64,000 bases of DNA, taken from NCBI GenBank assembly GCA_913055205.1, contig CAJXJN010000008.1, forward strand, positions 1 through 64,000, in the 5' to 3' direction. Under the pieces are notes generated by a model. It ran no database searches. It worked only from the letters and a program-made list of their open reading frames with translations, and had not been told where the DNA came from. Shown here piece by piece: positions 37,282-46,601 of the stretch (position 1 is the first letter of the stretch; each line of letters starts with the position of its first letter). This stretch comes from an uncultured Sulfurovum sp. GTDB lineage: Bacteria; Campylobacterota; Campylobacteria; Campylobacterales; Sulfurovaceae. A program made the translations under genes and the position numbers.

Positions 37282-38523
37282 ATGTTGAAATATTTTTTAC
37301 TTTTATTAGTATCCATAAATCTCTTTGCAGTTGATGCTACACTGACGATAGAAAAAGATGTAGAACAGCGTTCTCGTATAGCTTTAGTAGATGGATCTGC
37401 TGTATCCAATGATAAAATTTTCAATATTTTACTTTCAGATCTTAAGATCTCCGGACATTTTTTACCAGATAGTACAGTGCACAAAGGGGCTATTTCCTCA
37501 AATTTTATTGTACCTGCACTGAAAAACCAAGAGTACGTACTTAAATATGCACTCAGCCAAAAAAGCGGTACAAAGCTTTTAATACGTCTATTAAAAGCGT
37601 CTGACGGTACTCAGATTTTGAAAAAAAGTTATGCTATACCTACGACGAGTAAAATGCCTTTTTTAGCACATAAAGCCATTTCTGATATCAACAATGTTTT
37701 AAAATATCCGGATATTAGCTGGATTAACCGTTATGTAGTATTTTCACGTTATACTACACCAAGACACAGTGAAATACTTCTGGCTGACTATACTTTTAAC
37801 TATCAAAAAGTTATCATAAGGGGCGGACTGAATCTTTTCCCTAAATGGGCAGATAAAAACCAAAAAAGTTTTTACTATACCTCTTATGGAAAATTGATAC
37901 CAACATTATATAAAATTAATATTTATACGGGAGCAAAAGAGAAGATCACAACTTCTGAAGGGATGCTAGTCTGTTCAGATGTGAATAAGAATGGTTCAAA
38001 ACTTTTACTTACTATGGCACCGGAGGGACAGGCTGATATTTATGAACTTGACCTTGCAACAAAAATTAAAACGAGAGTTACCAAATTTAGCGGTATTGAT
38101 GTAAATGGTAAATATGTAGATGATGAGAGTCGCATAGTTTTTGTCTCTAACAGACTTGGGTATGCAAATATCTTCAAAAAGTCTATTCACTCTGCAGCTG
38201 TTTCTCAAGTGGTTTACCATGGACGGAATAACAATGCCTGTGATGCACATGGAAATCAAATAGTCTACTCCAGTAGAGAGAGTAAGAATACTTTTGGTAA
38301 TAATACATTCAATCTTTATTTGACCTCTTTAAATGGTTCAGGTACACGCCCTCTGACCACGACAGGAACCAATCAGTTTCCAAGATTTTCTCCGGATGGG
38401 TCTGTGATTTTATTTATCAAGCATAGAGGTAATAGTTCTTCGATAGGCTATATTAATCTTGGAAGTCATCAAAGTTTACTTTTCCCACTAGGTGGGCGAA
38501 AAGTCCAATCAATTGATTGGTAA
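37282..38523 (+). CDS. tolB: Tol-Pal system protein TolB
   Basis: TolB is a periplasmic beta-propeller that shuttles between Pal and TolA. A signal peptide of about 17 residues (YFLLLLVSINLFA) precedes the N-terminal domain and propeller repeats such as EILLADYTFNYQKVIIRGG, LLLTMAPEGQADIYELDL and PRFSPDGSVILFIKH. The length is 413 residues. A TACAAT box at 37256-37261 and AAGGAAC precede the start, so it has its own promoter, separate from tolQRA. Confidence 0.93.
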   Translation: MLKYFLLLLVSINLFAVDATLTIEKDVEQRSRIALVDGSAVSNDKIFNILLSDLKISGHFLPDSTVHKGAISSNFIVPALKNQEYVLKYALSQKSGTKLLIRLLKASDGTQILKKSYAIPTTSKMPFLAHKAISDINNVLKYPDISWINRYVVFSRYTTPRHSEILLADYTFNYQKVIIRGGLNLFPKWADKNQKSFYYTSYGKLIPTLYKINIYTGAKEKITTSEGMLVCSDVNKNGSKLLLTMAPEGQADIYELDLATKIKTRVTKFSGIDVNGKYVDDESRIVFVSNRLGYANIFKKSIHSAAVSQVVYHGRNNNACDAHGNQIVYSSRESKNTFGNNTFNLYLTSLNGSGTRPLTTTGTNQFPRFSPDGSVILFIKHRGNSSSIGYINLGSHQSLLFPLGGRKVQSIDW

Positions 38524-38545
38524 TTTATTATACGAAGGATTACAT

Positions 38546-39094
38546 ATGATTAAAACAATACTAATAACAACAGCAACATTTTCACTGTTTTTCTTGACTG
38601 GATGTGGACAGACTGCACCAGGTCTTGATGGAAACAATGTAGGTAAAAACAATATTTCAGATGCAACACAAATAGCAGGTGAAACAGTTACAATAGATGA
38701 AAACCAGTATGGTAACGAGACAATTGGCAGCGGTACAGCAGGGAAATATAATAGCAGTAGCGATGGTTTCCGAAGTATCTATTTTGAATTTGGGGATTAC
38801 AGTATCTCTTCGGCCATGGAAAATTATGTTGCTTCCAATGCAAATGTAGTGAACAGTGCAGGTGCTTCACAGATAAAGATAGAAGGTAACTGTGATGAGT
38901 TCGGTACGGATGAATATAATTATGCATTGGGACTTAAAAGAGCCAAAGCGGTTAAAGATGCTATTGCTGCACAAGGTGTTGATACAAGCAAGGTGGTTAT
39001 CGTAAGTTTTGGTGAGAGCAACCCTGTATGTAGCAATCCAACAGATGAATGTTATGCCCAGAATAGAAGAGTGGATCTTCGTTTAGCGAAGTAG
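38546..39094 (+). CDS. pal: Peptidoglycan-associated lipoprotein Pal
   Basis: Pal anchors the outer membrane to peptidoglycan. The lipobox is FFLTGC at residues 15-20. A Gly/Asn/Ser linker leads to the OmpA-type domain with IKIEGNCDEFGTDEYNYALGLKRAKAVKDAI and NRRVDLRL. The ATG at 38546 with GAAGGATT upstream is clearly the start. The length is 182 residues. Confidence 0.94.
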   Translation: MIKTILITTATFSLFFLTGCGQTAPGLDGNNVGKNNISDATQIAGETVTIDENQYGNETIGSGTAGKYNSSSDGFRSIYFEFGDYSISSAMENYVASNANVVNSAGASQIKIEGNCDEFGTDEYNYALGLKRAKAVKDAIAAQGVDTSKVVIVSFGESNPVCSNPTDECYAQNRRVDLRLAK

Positions 39095-39101
39095 TATAGT
39101 G

Positions 39102-39917
39102 ATGAACACAAAGTATCTACGTAATCTATGCTTGTTTTTTGTGTTAAACAGCACAGTAGTTCTTGCAGAACCATCTGTATACGGTTTTAATAACTTAAAC
39201 AGTGGTTCTACTCAAGGATCGACACCTTCTGAGAGGATGATCGTACAAAATAGAAAAAACATAGCTTTGCTCAAACAAAAGATTGCAGAACAAAATGAGA
39301 GGATCGATGGCTTGACCTCTATTATAGAAGGGCTTAGTGCTACACTAAGTGAGTTAAAAGGAAGTGCCAGTAGCACTTCTTCTATGGGAAGAGGAAATGA
39401 TAATACGGCACTGCTTAAAGAACTAGGTAGAATGATCGATAAGATCAATGATAACTATGTAAGCAGGGCAGAACTTCAAAAGGCCTTGAAGATAAAAGAT
39501 AAACATACGCCTGTTACAAAAGGAAAAACAACATCTGGAGAGTCATTAGAGGGAAGACCTGCTTCTAAACTCTATAGTGAAGGGGTGAGACTCTTTGTGA
39601 AGAAACGTTATAATGAAGCCAGGAAGCGGTTTATGATCACTGATACAAAGGGGTATAAACCAGCTGCTTCAAATTACTATCTTGGAGAGATAGCATACTA
39701 TACTAAGAAGTATGAAGATGCGATATTCTACTTTAAAAAGAGTGCCGGGCTGTATGACAAGGCAAGTTACATGGATGTACTATTGCTACATACAGCGATC
39801 TCTTTGGAAAAAAATGGTGATAAAACACAAGCAAAAGCTTTTTATGAAAATATTATAGAGAATTATCAAAATAAAAAAAGTGCGAAGATCGCAAAAAAGA
39901 AATTAAAGAAATTATAG
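39102..39917 (+). CDS. cpoB: CpoB/YbgF-like periplasmic TPR protein
   Basis: CpoB works with Tol-Pal and PBP1B during division. A signal peptide (YLRNLCLFFVLNSTVVLA) is followed by a coiled coil (residues ~48-90, IALLKQKIAEQNERIDGLTSIIEGLSATLSEL). After a linker come TPR repeats (YSEGVRLFVKKRYNEARKRF, AASNYYLGEIAYYTKKYEDAIFYF). A GTG one codon upstream is an alternative start. The stop is immediately followed by the next gene. Confidence 0.88.
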   Translation: MNTKYLRNLCLFFVLNSTVVLAEPSVYGFNNLNSGSTQGSTPSERMIVQNRKNIALLKQKIAEQNERIDGLTSIIEGLSATLSELKGSASSTSSMGRGNDNTALLKELGRMIDKINDNYVSRAELQKALKIKDKHTPVTKGKTTSGESLEGRPASKLYSEGVRLFVKKRYNEARKRFMITDTKGYKPAASNYYLGEIAYYTKKYEDAIFYFKKSAGLYDKASYMDVLLLHTAISLEKNGDKTQAKAFYENIIENYQNKKSAKIAKKKLKKL

Positions 39918-40511
39918 ATGCAACACATAAAATTCACTTTTATGATAGTGATTTTTTTGACAGGTATGATATGGGCCGAAGAAGAGGTAGATAAGCCTGT
40001 ACGTAAGTTGACCCATGAACTTATTCCTGTCTCTAAAACAGTTTTTAAAGTAGTGAATTTAAAAACAGGGAAAGAGAGAACGGTAGACCTTACGGGAAAA
40101 AATTTCATCGTTGTCTCAGTTAGAGAAAAAGGCAGTGATGGACGTTTTTATGCTGTCGACAGTGATGGAACAGTATGGTGGAGTGGGGCAGTTACTTCCG
40201 GTGCACCAGAGTTTAGAAGCCCATCAGGTGTTTTTCCTATCATCCAGAAAAAGCGTTATCATATGTCAACAGTATATCCAGATGAGTCGGGTGTGAACAA
40301 TATGGACTATATGATGAAATTTACCCGTTATGGTCATGCTTTGCATAAAGGAAGTGTAGACTGGATGTCTCATGGGTGCATCCATATAGACCCAAAGGAT
40401 GTTCCTGTTATTTATAAGTGGACAAATTATAAAACAAAAGTGGTTATCACAAGACATTCCTATATGCCTTTTGCGAAAGAGGATTTGAGAAAGATCTATC
40501 TGGACAAATAA
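39918..40511 (+). CDS. L,D-transpeptidase (YkuD domain)
   Basis: YkuD enzymes form 3-3 crosslinks or attach proteins to peptidoglycan. A signal peptide (FMIVIFLTGMIWA) is followed by the YkuD domain. Catalytic residues are His140 (RYGHALHKG) and the SHGCIHI motif with His152 and Cys154. The 197-residue protein has no LysM domain. It begins at the base after cpoB, placing it in the tolB-pal-cpoB transcript and suggesting a link between Tol-Pal and wall remodelling. Confidence 0.87.
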   Translation: MQHIKFTFMIVIFLTGMIWAEEEVDKPVRKLTHELIPVSKTVFKVVNLKTGKERTVDLTGKNFIVVSVREKGSDGRFYAVDSDGTVWWSGAVTSGAPEFRSPSGVFPIIQKKRYHMSTVYPDESGVNNMDYMMKFTRYGHALHKGSVDWMSHGCIHIDPKDVPVIYKWTNYKTKVVITRHSYMPFAKEDLRKIYLDK

Positions 40512-40515
40512 ATTT

Positions 40516-41274
40516 TTATAACTCTTTTGCTCTCGTATATGCCTCTTCTATGGCATTGATACAGGCAGCTCTGACATTGCCATCTTCCAAAGCTGCATAA
40601 CCTGCTGCCGTTGTTCCTCCCGGACTCATGACCCCATCTTTAAGTAAGGCAGGATGTATCTCTTGGATAAGTTTTCCAAATCCGCTAAACAGACCTCTCA
40701 TAGCAGCCATTGCATCTTCTCTTTTGAGACCTTGTTTAACTGCACCATCAGCCAATGCCTCTGCGATGAGAGCCAAATAAGCCGGACCGGAACCGGCAAG
40801 AGCAGTAGCGATATCTATCTCTTTTTCACTCTCTAACCATAAGGTATCACCCACGGCACCTAGAAGAACTTCAGCTTCTTTTCTAAAATTATGGTCACCG
40901 GTCAGTGTCGTCATGGATGCTCCTGCACTTGCTGCAAGATTTGGCATAGTTCTTACTACAGCTTTGGTTTTAAGATGTTTTTTGAGCTTTTCTATTGTAG
41001 TCCCTGCCAAAACAGAAAACACTACTCTGGCTTTTCCTTTTAATTTTTTACCGACCTCTTCTACATTGGCAGGTTTCACACAGAAAAGTATGGTTTTCTC
41101 TGTTATATCAAAATCATCGAGAAGATATTTATCGACCTTTACACCAAGATGATCTTCAAATTGATCCAGTTTCTCCAGGTTCCTTCCTACGACTTCGATG
41201 TTGTATTTATCTTTGAGACCTTTGGCAATGCTAAGTCCCATATTGCCGTTTCCTATAAATGTGATGGTTTGCAT
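40516..41274 (-). CDS. proC: Pyrroline-5-carboxylate reductase
   Basis: ProC reduces pyrroline 5-carboxylate to proline. The NAD(P)-binding start is TITFIGNGNMGLSIAKGL, and the C-terminal block GSGPAYLALIAEALADGAVKQGL, then HPALLKDGVMSPGGTTAAGY, is diagnostic. The ATG at 41274 with AAGGATA upstream gives 252 residues; upstream in-frame codons are not family-like. It diverges from proA and converges with the transpeptidase gene, with four bases between stops. Confidence 0.94.
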   Translation of the reverse strand: MQTITFIGNGNMGLSIAKGLKDKYNIEVVGRNLEKLDQFEDHLGVKVDKYLLDDFDITEKTILFCVKPANVEEVGKKLKGKARVVFSVLAGTTIEKLKKHLKTKAVVRTMPNLAASAGASMTTLTGDHNFRKEAEVLLGAVGDTLWLESEKEIDIATALAGSGPAYLALIAEALADGAVKQGLKREDAMAAMRGLFSGFGKLIQEIHPALLKDGVMSPGGTTAAGYAALEDGNVRAACINAIEEAYTRAKEL

Positions 41275-41444
41275 ATCTATCCTTATTGATATCTTCTCGT
41301 ATAGTATGAATAAAGTCCATATCATACTCAGTCACCAAAGCTTCACCTTTAGTGAGAAGTATCTTTGAATTAATTGATAGGATTATAACATTATTAGTAT
41401 TTATTTGTTAAAATAGCTTCAATTATTGATGAGGAATAAAACAT

Positions 41445-42677
41445 ATGGAAGCATTTTTACAGGAAGCCAAAGCATCAAGCAGGGTACTCTCTACTTTGAG
41501 TGGGGCTGAGAAAAATAGAATTTTAAAAGAGATGGCAGAGGCATTGAGAGCCAATACACAAGAGATACTCAAAGCCAACGCACTGGATATGCAAGATGCG
41601 GAGATAAACAATCTTACTCCTGCGCTGAAAGACAGACTCCTTTTGGATGAAGAACGCGTGGACGGTATGGCGGTTGCCATAGAAGAGATAGCAGCATTGA
41701 AAGAACCGGTAGGGCGCATACTTGATGGTTGGGTGACTGAAGATGGACTCAAGATAGAAAAAGTTTCTGTGCCTATAGGTGTTATAGGCATCATCTATGA
41801 GTCACGTCCGAATGTCACGTCAGATACAGCAGCACTCTCTTTTAAATCTGCCAATGTCTGTGTACTCAAAGGCGGGAAAGAGGCACAAAACTCTAATGAA
41901 GCCATTGCTAAAGTATTGCAGGGGGTATTGAAGAAAAATAGTTTACCCGAGGCACTTATCTCACTTATCCCGGATGCGTCACGTGAAGGTGTGGCGAAGC
42001 TCATTAAGATGGATAAGTATGTTGATCTTATCGTACCGCGTGGAGGAGAAGGGCTTATCCGTTATGTGAGTGAAAATGCAACTGTACCAGTGGTGAAGCA
42101 TGATAAAGGACAGTGTCATACCTATATAGATGAAGATGCCAATGTAGAGAATGCCATCGCTATCGCATTGAATGCAAAAGTGCAAAGACCAGGGGTATGT
42201 AACTCCATGGAGACACTGCTTGTAGATGCTGCCATCGCGGATGAAGTACTGCCACAACTTAAAGTGGTTTTTGATGAAGCCCATACCCAGCTTAAAGGGT
42301 GTGAGATCACACAAAAAAGCATTGAGGTGGCTCCTGCCACAGAAGAGGACTTTGACACGGAGTATTTGGCAAATATCTTAAACATTAGAGTTGTAGAAGG
42401 TGTAGAAGGTGCCATAGAGCATATCGTCAGGTATGGTTCGGGTCATTCGGAAGCTATCATCACAGAGAACATCACCACAGCAGAAGCCTTTTTGAATGGC
42501 GTAGATGCAGCGGCTGTCTATGTCAATGCCTCCACCCGCTTTACCGATGGCGGAGCTTTTGGATTTGGTGCAGAAGTTGGCATCAGTACCAACAAGCTTC
42601 ATGCACGTGGACCGATGGGGATAGAAGGACTGACAACGTACAAATTTAAAATTTACGGTTCAGGACAGATAAGATAA
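41445..42677 (+). CDS. proA: Glutamate-5-semialdehyde dehydrogenase
   Basis: ProA reduces glutamyl 5-phosphate to the semialdehyde with NADPH. VPIGVIGIIYESRPNVTSDTAALSFKSANVCVLKGGKEA is the family core. The catalytic Cys lies in QRPGVCNSMETLLVD, and FTDGGAFGFGAEVGISTNKLHARGPMG closes the protein. The length is 410 residues. It shares an upstream region with proC. Confidence 0.96.
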   Translation: MEAFLQEAKASSRVLSTLSGAEKNRILKEMAEALRANTQEILKANALDMQDAEINNLTPALKDRLLLDEERVDGMAVAIEEIAALKEPVGRILDGWVTEDGLKIEKVSVPIGVIGIIYESRPNVTSDTAALSFKSANVCVLKGGKEAQNSNEAIAKVLQGVLKKNSLPEALISLIPDASREGVAKLIKMDKYVDLIVPRGGEGLIRYVSENATVPVVKHDKGQCHTYIDEDANVENAIAIALNAKVQRPGVCNSMETLLVDAAIADEVLPQLKVVFDEAHTQLKGCEITQKSIEVAPATEEDFDTEYLANILNIRVVEGVEGAIEHIVRYGSGHSEAIITENITTAEAFLNGVDAAAVYVNASTRFTDGGAFGFGAEVGISTNKLHARGPMGIEGLTTYKFKIYGSGQIR

Positions 42678-42748
42678 AAATGATCTTTCATAAGCATCAC
42701 TAAAGTTTGCTTAGCTAAAATACCACAAATTTAATATATAGGAACATT

Positions 42749-43276
42749 ATGACAATTACAAATGAAAATTGCGTTGTAGCAATCGAATACGAAGTAAAAG
42801 AAGCGGGTACAACAGAAGTTGTAGATACAAATAAAGGTGCAGAGCCACTAGAGTTCATCACAGGAAAAGGTCACATCATCCCTGGTCTTGAAAATGCCCT
42901 TACCGGTATGGCTAAAGGTGAAAGCGGAGATATCATGGTCAAAGCTGCAGATGCATACGGTGAAGTAAATCCGGAAGCGATGCAAACACTGCCGATCGAG
43001 CAATTCGAAGGTGTTGATCTTAAAGAAGGTATGACACTTTACGGTCAAGGTGAACATGGAGAAACTGTACAGGTAACAGTAACTTCTTTTGACGATAAAG
43101 AAGTAAAGATAGACTTTAACCATCCATTGGCTGGTAAAGACCTTATGTTCTCAGTAACTGTTCTTGATGCAAGAGAGGCTACAGCAGATGAAGCTGCTTC
43201 CGGTCAAGTTGGTGGTGCACAAGGTGGGAGTTGTGGTTCTCACGGAGAAGGTGGAGGATGTGGCTGCAGTCATTAA
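42749..43276 (+). CDS. slyD: FKBP-type prolyl isomerase SlyD
   Basis: SlyD is a peptidyl-prolyl isomerase, chaperone and nickel-binding protein, often feeding hydrogenase maturation. The FKBP part has EPLEFITGKGHIIPGLENALTGM, and the inserted IF domain (AYGEVNPEAMQTLPIEQF) is present. DFNHPLAGKDLMFSVTV closes the fold. The C-terminal tail SCGSHGEGGGCGCSH is Cys/His rich and suited to binding metal. A strong terminator follows. Confidence 0.93.
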   Translation: MTITNENCVVAIEYEVKEAGTTEVVDTNKGAEPLEFITGKGHIIPGLENALTGMAKGESGDIMVKAADAYGEVNPEAMQTLPIEQFEGVDLKEGMTLYGQGEHGETVQVTVTSFDDKEVKIDFNHPLAGKDLMFSVTVLDAREATADEAASGQVGGAQGGSCGSHGEGGGCGCSH

Positions 43277-43291
43277 GCTTTCTTACTTCAA

Positions 43292-43324
43292 AGGTCAAAC
43301 AGTTTAATACTGTTTGACCTGTTT
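43292..43324 (+). terminator. Intrinsic terminator of slyD
   Basis: A perfect 12-bp stem AGGTCAAACAGT / ACTGTTTGACCT with loop TTAAT is followed by GTTTT. Confidence 0.88.
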
Positions 43325-43489
43325 TCGCCTCATTTATACCTAATCTCTTTTTCACTTAAAAAACATAAATCTTATAGTAATTTACAATTTATATTTTGTA
43401 TATTTTGTATATTTTTTTATTTATTATATTTTTCTCTTATTTTTGCTATCATAAGTAAGAGAAGAATATAGGATAAATGGGGGAAAAGA

Positions 43490-44836
43490 ATGAAAGGGAT
43501 AGAAGATTTTTTTGATATTAATATGGTATTAATGGCTCTGTTTTCCTCGTTGGAGACAATAAGAGATGAAAAGAAAATTGAACTTATTTATGATATAGAT
43601 GCAACTGTACCAAAGGAATTAAAGGGTAATGCTGAAGCATTATCTCATCTTCTTACACAAATACTCCTCTTTGTTTTTCAAAATACTAACCAAAAAGAGA
43701 TCGTATTGTATCTTTTAGCTCCTAAAGATTTTTTATATGAGGAAACAATATCTTTTGAGATCAGAGAAACCGATCTTAGTAAAGAAAAGGTAACAAGTTT
43801 TCTGGAAACCCAATTAAACAAAAATCTTGAACTGCTTGATGGAAAGATTATAATTAAGGATGAAAATCCTTCAGATATACATGTTAATATACCATTTAAA
43901 CTAAATAAATTGGGGGATAGACGTTATTATAGATTACCTGACATGGCAATGTTGGGTAAAAAAGTTTTATTGATCTGTAAGAGCCAGAAGGTAGCAAAAA
44001 GTATCCAAAAAATGTTTAAATACTTTCTTTATAATGTGGATGTAGGAGTTGATGAATATAAGAGACGGGGAAGTAATCTAACCCAGTATGATATATTTAT
44101 CATAGAGGATAAGCTTACTACCGAAGAGATTGAAAAGTTAGTTGAAAAAGTACAAAAAGATACGCCTTTGAAATATGTAATACTTGAGGATTCAAATTAT
44201 GATACAGAGAGTATAAATAAGCATATAGTGTCCACCTATTTAATAAAACCTGTCATTCCAGAGAGTATATTTGAATTGATCATATTACTTTTTGAGCATG
44301 ATGTGAAAGATAGAAGTATAAAATCTGAAGAGAATAAAACCATTGTTAATATGGAAAACTATATTAATGAAGCTTTTAAAAAAGAAAAAGAATATTTTAG
44401 AGAAAAGAGTGAAGAGCATAAAATAAATCACAATAACTTGAAAAAGAGTGATCTTCATAGTATAAAACACGAAAAAAAAGAGATTGAAACCGTTATCCTA
44501 GATACTAAAGTAGGAGAGCAGAATACAAAAAAAGTGGGTCTGTCATATGCAAAAGAATTAAAGAAGTTTTTAGATAGTTTTGATCATTCAGATGTATATT
44601 TTAGACAAATAGTGAATGAAAAAGCAATATGGCAAATTAAAGAATTTTGTATAGAATTGGAAAAAAAAGCAAAGACCATAGGTGCTCATAGCATGTTGAA
44701 TCTTACTGATCAGATCACTCTTCTTCTTATATATAACAAACTGGATACACTTCCTGTATATGTTGGAAAATATCATATAGAACTGGAAAAACTTATTAGA
44801 GAGATCAATCGTTATCTAAATTCCTTGAAAATATAG
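43490..44836 (+). CDS. Hybrid-kinase-like protein with dead ATPase, receiver and HPt-like domains
   Basis: This 448-residue cytosolic protein has the outline of a hybrid histidine kinase. Residues ~1-138 resemble the end of a DHp helix and a HATPase domain (KGNAEALSHLLTQILLFVF; ISFEIRETDLS; LELLDGKIIIKDENPSDIHVNIPF). The N-box Asn, the DxGxG and the GTGLGL motifs are gone. Residues ~156-272 look like a receiver (GKKVLLICKSQ, YDIFIIEDKL, STYLIKPV). The acidic pocket is ICKSQ and the phospho-acceptor Asp is Glu206, while the conserved Lys253 remains. After a charged linker, residues ~350-447 resemble an HPt bundle (EKKAKTIGAHSML), with Ile where the His should be. It is transcribed alone between slyD and fabD. 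Probably a signalling scaffold; partners unknown. Confidence 0.65.
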   Translation: MKGIEDFFDINMVLMALFSSLETIRDEKKIELIYDIDATVPKELKGNAEALSHLLTQILLFVFQNTNQKEIVLYLLAPKDFLYEETISFEIRETDLSKEKVTSFLETQLNKNLELLDGKIIIKDENPSDIHVNIPFKLNKLGDRRYYRLPDMAMLGKKVLLICKSQKVAKSIQKMFKYFLYNVDVGVDEYKRRGSNLTQYDIFIIEDKLTTEEIEKLVEKVQKDTPLKYVILEDSNYDTESINKHIVSTYLIKPVIPESIFELIILLFEHDVKDRSIKSEENKTIVNMENYINEAFKKEKEYFREKSEEHKINHNNLKKSDLHSIKHEKKEIETVILDTKVGEQNTKKVGLSYAKELKKFLDSFDHSDVYFRQIVNEKAIWQIKEFCIELEKKAKTIGAHSMLNLTDQITLLLIYNKLDTLPVYVGKYHIELEKLIREINRYLNSLKI

Positions 44837-44927
44837 TTTTATAGGCTATCCCTCTTTTTAATTTGTGTTACTATCGTATCATAATTTAAAGATGGTAAAA
44901 TACGTTAATTTCAATTAAGGATAACGT

Positions 44928-45869
44928 ATGTCAATCAAATGTGCATTTTTATTTCCAGGACAAGGTTCACAAGCTGTAGGGATGGGGCAAGATTTTTTCA
45001 ACAACTCTGATGTAGCTAAACAAATGGTAGCAGATGCTGCTGAAAGAACAGGTATAGACTTTGAAGGTCTTCTTTTTACGGAAAATGATGATTTGGAAAA
45101 AACAGAGTTTACACAGCCTGCTATCTTACTTGTATCTGCCATAGCACATAAATTGTTTGAAGATGAAATGCCTATTAAACCTGTGTATGCATTGGGACAC
45201 TCTTTAGGTGAATTTTCTGCACTGGTTTCTGTAGGTGCCATAAATGCCATAGATGCAGTAGAATTGGTAAATCTTCGTGGTAAACTCATGGCTGAAGCAT
45301 GTGCAGGCCAAGATGTAGGAATGATGGTCTCTTTAGGGCTTGAAGATGAGGTAGTAGAAGAGATATGTAACGCACAAAGGGAAGCTGGTATGAAAGTATG
45401 GCCGGTAAACTACAATGCAGTAGGTCAGATAGTCATTGCAGGGATCAAACCGGACCTTGAAAAGCTTGAACCTGTCTTGAAAGAAGCAAAAGCGAGAAGG
45501 GTGATGTTACTTAACATGTCGGTAGCAAGTCACTGTCCTCTGCTTGAGAGTGCTGTTGTACCTTTGGCTGAGAAACTCACAGAAGTGCTAAAAGATGAGT
45601 TTACTGCACCTGTAGTGTCAAATGTAACAGCCCAAAAATACAGTACAAAAGAAGAGGCATTGGATCTGCTTCCTAAGCAGTTGGTCTCTCCTGTACTCTA
45701 TAAACACTCTATCGCTAATTTTGATGATGAGGTAGATTGTTATGTGGAATTCGGACATGGCGGTGTACTGAAAGGGCTTAACCGTAAAGCAACGAAAAAA
45801 CCTCACTTTGTAGTTTCAGATATGGCATCATTGGCAACTGCTATTGAAGAGATCACTAAACTGGGTTAA
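44928..45869 (+). CDS. fabD: Malonyl CoA-acyl carrier protein transacylase
   Basis: FabD loads malonate onto ACP for fatty acid synthesis. FLFPGQGSQAVGMGQDF, the nucleophile GHSLGEFSALVSVGAI, MVSLGLEDE and the catalytic His in MSVASHCPLL are present. The length is 313 residues. A TAAAAT box at 44896-44901 and AAGGATAACG precede the start. mtnN overlaps its stop by one base. Confidence 0.95.
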   Translation: MSIKCAFLFPGQGSQAVGMGQDFFNNSDVAKQMVADAAERTGIDFEGLLFTENDDLEKTEFTQPAILLVSAIAHKLFEDEMPIKPVYALGHSLGEFSALVSVGAINAIDAVELVNLRGKLMAEACAGQDVGMMVSLGLEDEVVEEICNAQREAGMKVWPVNYNAVGQIVIAGIKPDLEKLEPVLKEAKARRVMLLNMSVASHCPLLESAVVPLAEKLTEVLKDEFTAPVVSNVTAQKYSTKEEALDLLPKQLVSPVLYKHSIANFDDEVDCYVEFGHGGVLKGLNRKATKKPHFVVSDMASLATAIEEITKLG

Positions 45870-46573
45870 TGATGAGTTCTAAAATAGCGATCATGGGTGC
45901 AATGCCCGAAGAGATAGAACCGATTATCAATAAATTGGAAAACCTTAAAGAGACAGCGTATGCTGCAAATAAGTATTATGAAGGTACTTATCATGGTAAA
46001 GAGGTTGTTGTAGCCTATTCGAAAATAGGAAAAGTTTTTGCTACATTGACGGCTACGATACTCATAGAAAAATTTGGCTGTGATAAACTCCTTTTCTCTG
46101 GTGTAGCAGGTGCGATCTCTGATGAACTGAAGATCGGTGATCTTATCATCGCAGATGGTTTGTGTCAGCATGACTTGGACATTACGGCTTTTGGTCATGC
46201 TCATGGATATGTGCCGGAGGGCGAAGTGTGTGTTCCTTCCGATGAGGAGCTTAGAGAAGTGGCTAAAAAAGTCGCTGAGAGCAAAGGCTTGACACTTAAA
46301 GAAGGTATTATCGCTACAGGTGACCAGTTTGTGGCAGATACTCAGCGTAAAGAGTGGATAAGTAAGACTTTTAATGCAGATGCATTGGAAATGGAGGGTG
46401 CTGCTGTTGCTGTAGTCTGTTCAGCTTTGAATGTACCGTTCTTCATTTTACGTGCTATCTCTGACAGTGCAGATATGGATGCAGGATTTGATTTTGATGC
46501 TTTCCTGGAAAGCTCAGCGAAGATATCTGCTGATTTCATTTTGAGTATGGTGGATGCGATTGAGTACAAATAA
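45869..46573 (+). CDS. mtnN: 5'-methylthioadenosine/S-adenosylhomocysteine nucleosidase
   Basis: MtnN splits MTA, SAH and, in Campylobacterota, 6-amino-6-deoxyfutalosine in the menaquinone route. Motifs are IAIMGAMPEEIEPII, FSGVAGAISDELKIGDLIIAD, ATGDQFVAD and the catalytic EMEGAAVAVVC with ISDSAD. The length is 234 residues. The ATG overlaps the fabD stop. Confidence 0.94.
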   Translation: MMSSKIAIMGAMPEEIEPIINKLENLKETAYAANKYYEGTYHGKEVVVAYSKIGKVFATLTATILIEKFGCDKLLFSGVAGAISDELKIGDLIIADGLCQHDLDITAFGHAHGYVPEGEVCVPSDEELREVAKKVAESKGLTLKEGIIATGDQFVADTQRKEWISKTFNADALEMEGAAVAVVCSALNVPFFILRAISDSADMDAGFDFDAFLESSAKISADFILSMVDAIEYK

Positions 46574-46601
46574 CCGAAGAGAAGCCTCTAAAAGCATCCC
46601 T

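Noticed and set aside
43370-43440. AT-rich TATTTTGTATATTTT repeats as a possible replication or iteron site
   Set aside because: Too few and too degenerate; they fit the upstream promoter region of the next gene.
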